From positions 1 to 7,671 of the forward strand of contig JASHSO010000362.1 of the NCBI GenBank assembly GCA_030038715.1: a DNA stretch of 7,671 nt, given 5' to 3'. The notes under the pieces are model-generated. The model saw nothing but the letters and a program-made list of their open reading frames with translations, did no database searches and had not been told where the DNA came from. The translations under genes and the position numbers were made by a program. Position 1 is the first letter of the stretch; each line of letters begins with the position of its first letter. Of the stretch, positions 6,068-7,671 are shown one piece after another. The stretch comes from Streptosporangiaceae bacterium (GTDB lineage: Bacteria; Actinomycetota; Actinomycetes; Streptosporangiales; Streptosporangiaceae).

Positions 6068-6140
6068 CGACACGCCGGCCCGCCGCCACCATCACACCGA
6101 CACGCCGGCCCGCCGCCACCACCGCTGCATCGACACGCCA
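6068..6140 (+). repeat. Tandem repeat, 30-base period, two copies plus a partial third
   Basis: A 24-base unit beginning CGACACGCCGGCCCGCCG occurs identically at 6068-6091 and 6098-6121, giving a 30-base period. A shorter match (CGACACGCC) starts at 6131. It occupies most of the 120-base gap after the oxidoreductase. No T-run or gene is present in the gap. Two units are too few and too close to be a CRISPR array. A slippage-generated spacer is the simplest reading; a protein- or RNA-level role is unproven. Confidence 0.8.
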
Positions 6141-6183
6141 GTGCGCCCGCCGATCAGAGTTGAGCCGTCTTAACCGGTGTTAG

Positions 6184-6972
6184 ATGATATGGAGGATGGC
6201 TCCGGTACGACGTACGCCGCTGGCCGAGGCGAAGACGTCACTCGCGGCCAGGCTGGCAGGCCTGGCTGGCCCGCGCACGCTCGGGCGCCACCCGGGATGT
6301 CTTGCCAGGTCGCAGGCCCACCCGGCGCAGTACGCCCATGCGGTTCCCGCGTGGGCAATCGTTTCTGCCGCGCTCACGCCTCTCGTGCTGACCGCTGGCT
6401 GGCTTGTCGCCGAAGCGGTCCAGCCAGCGTCCTACAGCCCGATCCAGGACACCATCAGCAGCCTGGCCGGCCAGGGCGGGTCCGACCGGTGGATCATGAC
6501 AGCGGTGCTGTTCGCGGTCGGCGGCTGTTATCTGGTGACGGCCGCGGGGCTGACAGGGCTGTCCCTGCCCGCGCGCAGCTTGCTCCTGCTGGCCGGGATG
6601 TGCAGCGTCGGCATAGCGACCTCACCGGAGACCGCGGCCGGACCAGGTCCTGTGCACCTTGCCTGGACGGCTGTCGGAGGGATCGCCATCGCGGTGTGGC
6701 CGACCGTCGCGGTCTGGCGTGCGCCCGCTCGCCCGCTGGTCCTCCGGGCCCGCGCAGCTGCCGCCGCGACCATCGTGTTCGTCATCATGCTCGGCTGGGT
6801 CGCGATCGAGACGCGCGGCGGTGGCGACCTGGGCATCGCCGAGCGCCTGGCTTCCTCGCCAGCGAGCTGCTGGCCGCTCCTTGTCGCTGTCGGCCTTCGC
6901 CGGGCCAGCCGCGCCGTGCCTGCGCAGGAGTCAGCCGATCAGGACGGCTGTCCCGCGGACACCACCGGCTGA
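6184..6972 (+). CDS. DUF998-type integral membrane protein
   Basis: This 262-residue protein has about six hydrophobic helices, near residues 55-77, 104-123, 130-147, 157-177, 190-208 and 222-237. The segment PASYSPIQDTISSLAGQG (81-98) followed by DRWIM (101-105) is the hallmark of DUF998 proteins, whose function is largely unknown. The N-terminal 50 residues are Arg/Ala-rich and longer than in typical members, which begin close to the first helix. The start is uncertain. ATG 6184 has no upstream ribosome binding site, and ATG 6196 is directly abutted by GGAGG with no spacing, so leaderless initiation is possible. I found no later in-frame start before helix 1. The gene converges on lutC and their 3' ends overlap by 34 bases. 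It has no evident link to the aromatic genes. Confidence 0.75.
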   Translation: MIWRMAPVRRTPLAEAKTSLAARLAGLAGPRTLGRHPGCLARSQAHPAQYAHAVPAWAIVSAALTPLVLTAGWLVAEAVQPASYSPIQDTISSLAGQGGSDRWIMTAVLFAVGGCYLVTAAGLTGLSLPARSLLLLAGMCSVGIATSPETAAGPGPVHLAWTAVGGIAIAVWPTVAVWRAPARPLVLRARAAAAATIVFVIMLGWVAIETRGGGDLGIAERLASSPASCWPLLVAVGLRRASRAVPAQESADQDGCPADTTG

Positions 6973-7628
6973 CCGTCGTCCGGCAGATCCTCGGCAGCGA
7001 GGATGATGACCTCAAGGGTGCGCGGGCCATGCACGCCCTCGACCCGTTTCAGCTCGATGTCGCTCGTGGCTGACGGACCGCTGATCCAGGTCAGCGGTCG
7101 CTGCGCGCGCGGTTCCAGCCGGGCGATTGCCTCCGGCACGAGCTGCACCACCTGATCCGCGCGCACGACGCACAGGTGGTAGTCAGGGACCAGCGTGACC
7201 GCGCGTGTCCCCTGGCCGGGCGTGCCGTCCAGCACGATCGTGCCGGTCTCGGCAATCGCGACGGCGGCCGTCGTGATGACACCGTCCAGCTCATCGAGGT
7301 CGGCCGACGAGAGATCAATCCCGGCGACCGTCTCGATCCCCGCTGGCAGGTCGGGCAGGTCGAGGCCCGGTGGTACCGCAACGCGCCGAGCCTGCCGCTG
7401 TTGCAACGCCGCTGAGACGGCGGTGCCGAGCTCCCCGGGCGCAGCCCGCCGGACCAGCGCCTTGTAGTCCGCCAACCGCTCGGCGAGCAGGTCAAGCAGC
7501 GCATGACCGCTCAGGCTGGCCCGAGCACGGTAACCGGGGCTGTCCACGCCCGGGCTGTCCGGCCCCGCGGCCGCCAGGTCGGCTGTGGCGGCGCGAATCC
7601 GGGAGAGAATCTCCGCGCGGGCCGTCAC
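6939..7628 (-). CDS. lutC: Lactate utilization protein C (LutC/YkgG, LUD domain)
   Basis: This 229-residue protein fits LutC, a component of the LutABC system that oxidises L-lactate to pyruvate. Landmarks are an N-terminal helix (ARAEILSRIRAAT, residues 3-15), IAETGTIVLDGTPGQG (125-140), TLVPDYHLCVV (145-155) and the closing signature SGPSATSDIELKRVEGVHGP (183-202). I chose the GTG at 7628 over the ATG at 7658 because it shares GTGA with the stop of an upstream lutB frame and puts the usual short N-terminus at the front. The ATG model would add ten residues read inside lutB. The region 25-35 (SPGVDSPGYR) contains a small duplicated piece. The 3' end overlaps the convergent DUF998 gene. Regulation lies outside the window. 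Confidence 0.88.
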   Translation of the reverse strand: MTARAEILSRIRAATADLAAAGPDSPGVDSPGYRARASLSGHALLDLLAERLADYKALVRRAAPGELGTAVSAALQQRQARRVAVPPGLDLPDLPAGIETVAGIDLSSADLDELDGVITTAAVAIAETGTIVLDGTPGQGTRAVTLVPDYHLCVVRADQVVQLVPEAIARLEPRAQRPLTWISGPSATSDIELKRVEGVHGPRTLEVIILAAEDLPDDGQPVVSAGQPS

Positions 7629-7671
7629 GTCGAGTCCCCGTGCTCGGCATGCCACCATTGCCGGAACGTGC
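7625..7671 (-). CDS. lutB: 3' end of lutB (LutABC iron-sulfur subunit), partial
   Basis: On the minus strand the window edge reads TFRQWWHAEHGDST followed by TGA, in a frame different from lutC. A terminal FRxWW segment followed by a short charged tail fits the C-terminus of LutB-type proteins, and lutB normally precedes lutC. The TGA (7627-7625) overlaps the lutC GTG (7628-7626) as GTGA. Only 14 codons are visible, so the call rests mainly on gene order and the tail motif. Confidence 0.55.
   Translation of the reverse strand, partial: TFRQWWHAEHGDST

Noticed and set aside
6068..6140. Mini CRISPR array
   Set aside because: The spacing between identical units is only 6 bases, too short for spacers, and no cas genes are present.
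5879..6163. Open frame running through the tandem repeat with a His/Pro-repeat tail
   Set aside because: It overlaps the oxidoreductase in another frame, has no ribosome binding site, and its tail is simply the translated 30-base repeat.
6177..7073. 298-codon plus-strand frame overlapping the DUF998 gene
   Set aside because: Arg/Gly/Pro-rich product without motifs; the neighbouring frame gives clear hydrophobic helices and DUF998 signatures.

Overview
The window is high-GC DNA with actinobacterial traits: GTG starts, four 4-base GTGA stop/start overlaps, strong C/G third-position bias and purine-rich ribosome binding sites. I cannot name the genus. Nearly all of it is protein coding. I see no rRNA, tRNA, CRISPR array or intact insertion sequence.

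Bases 1-149 hold a promoter region. It has a good sigma70-type -10 (TACAAT) that coincides with a small dyad resembling operators of GntR/FCD repressors. It drives a tightly packed plus-strand run (150-4363): a MetE-like zinc methyltransferase-family protein, an internally deleted PIG-L/GalB-type hydratase remnant, a GalC/LigK-type 4-carboxy-4-hydroxy-2-oxoadipate aldolase, a GalD/LigU-type 4-oxalomesaconate tautomerase (PrpF family), and a VOC-fold (type I) extradiol ring-cleavage dioxygenase. The aldolase, tautomerase and hydratase remnant form the lower gallate / protocatechuate 4,5-cleavage route: 4-oxalomesaconate is tautomerised, hydrated, then cleaved to pyruvate and oxaloacetate. The known ring-opening enzymes of that route (GalA, DesB, LigAB) belong to a different, non-VOC fold, so a type I extradiol enzyme here is the most unusual feature.

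A 150-base gap (4364-4513) carries a perfect 15-base inverted repeat. It is followed by a GntR/FCD regulator with an odd Pro/Ala/Gln-rich tail, translationally coupled to a 6-phosphogluconate-dehydrogenase-like (DUF1932) oxidoreductase. These two look like the local regulator and an accessory dehydrogenase of the same catabolic unit.

After a short spacer with a roughly 30-base tandem repeat (6068-6140) the content changes. A DUF998-type six-helix membrane protein (6184-6972) converges on, and overlaps by 34 bases, a minus-strand lutC gene (6939-7628). The last 14 codons of an upstream lutB are visible at the window edge. This end belongs to a LutABC L-lactate oxidation operon and has no obvious tie to the aromatic genes, although both yield pyruvate.

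The main points for follow-up are the pairing of a type I extradiol dioxygenase with GalC/GalD, the Tyr at its expected catalytic His position, the precise in-frame collapse of galB, and the role of the leading MetE-like protein.
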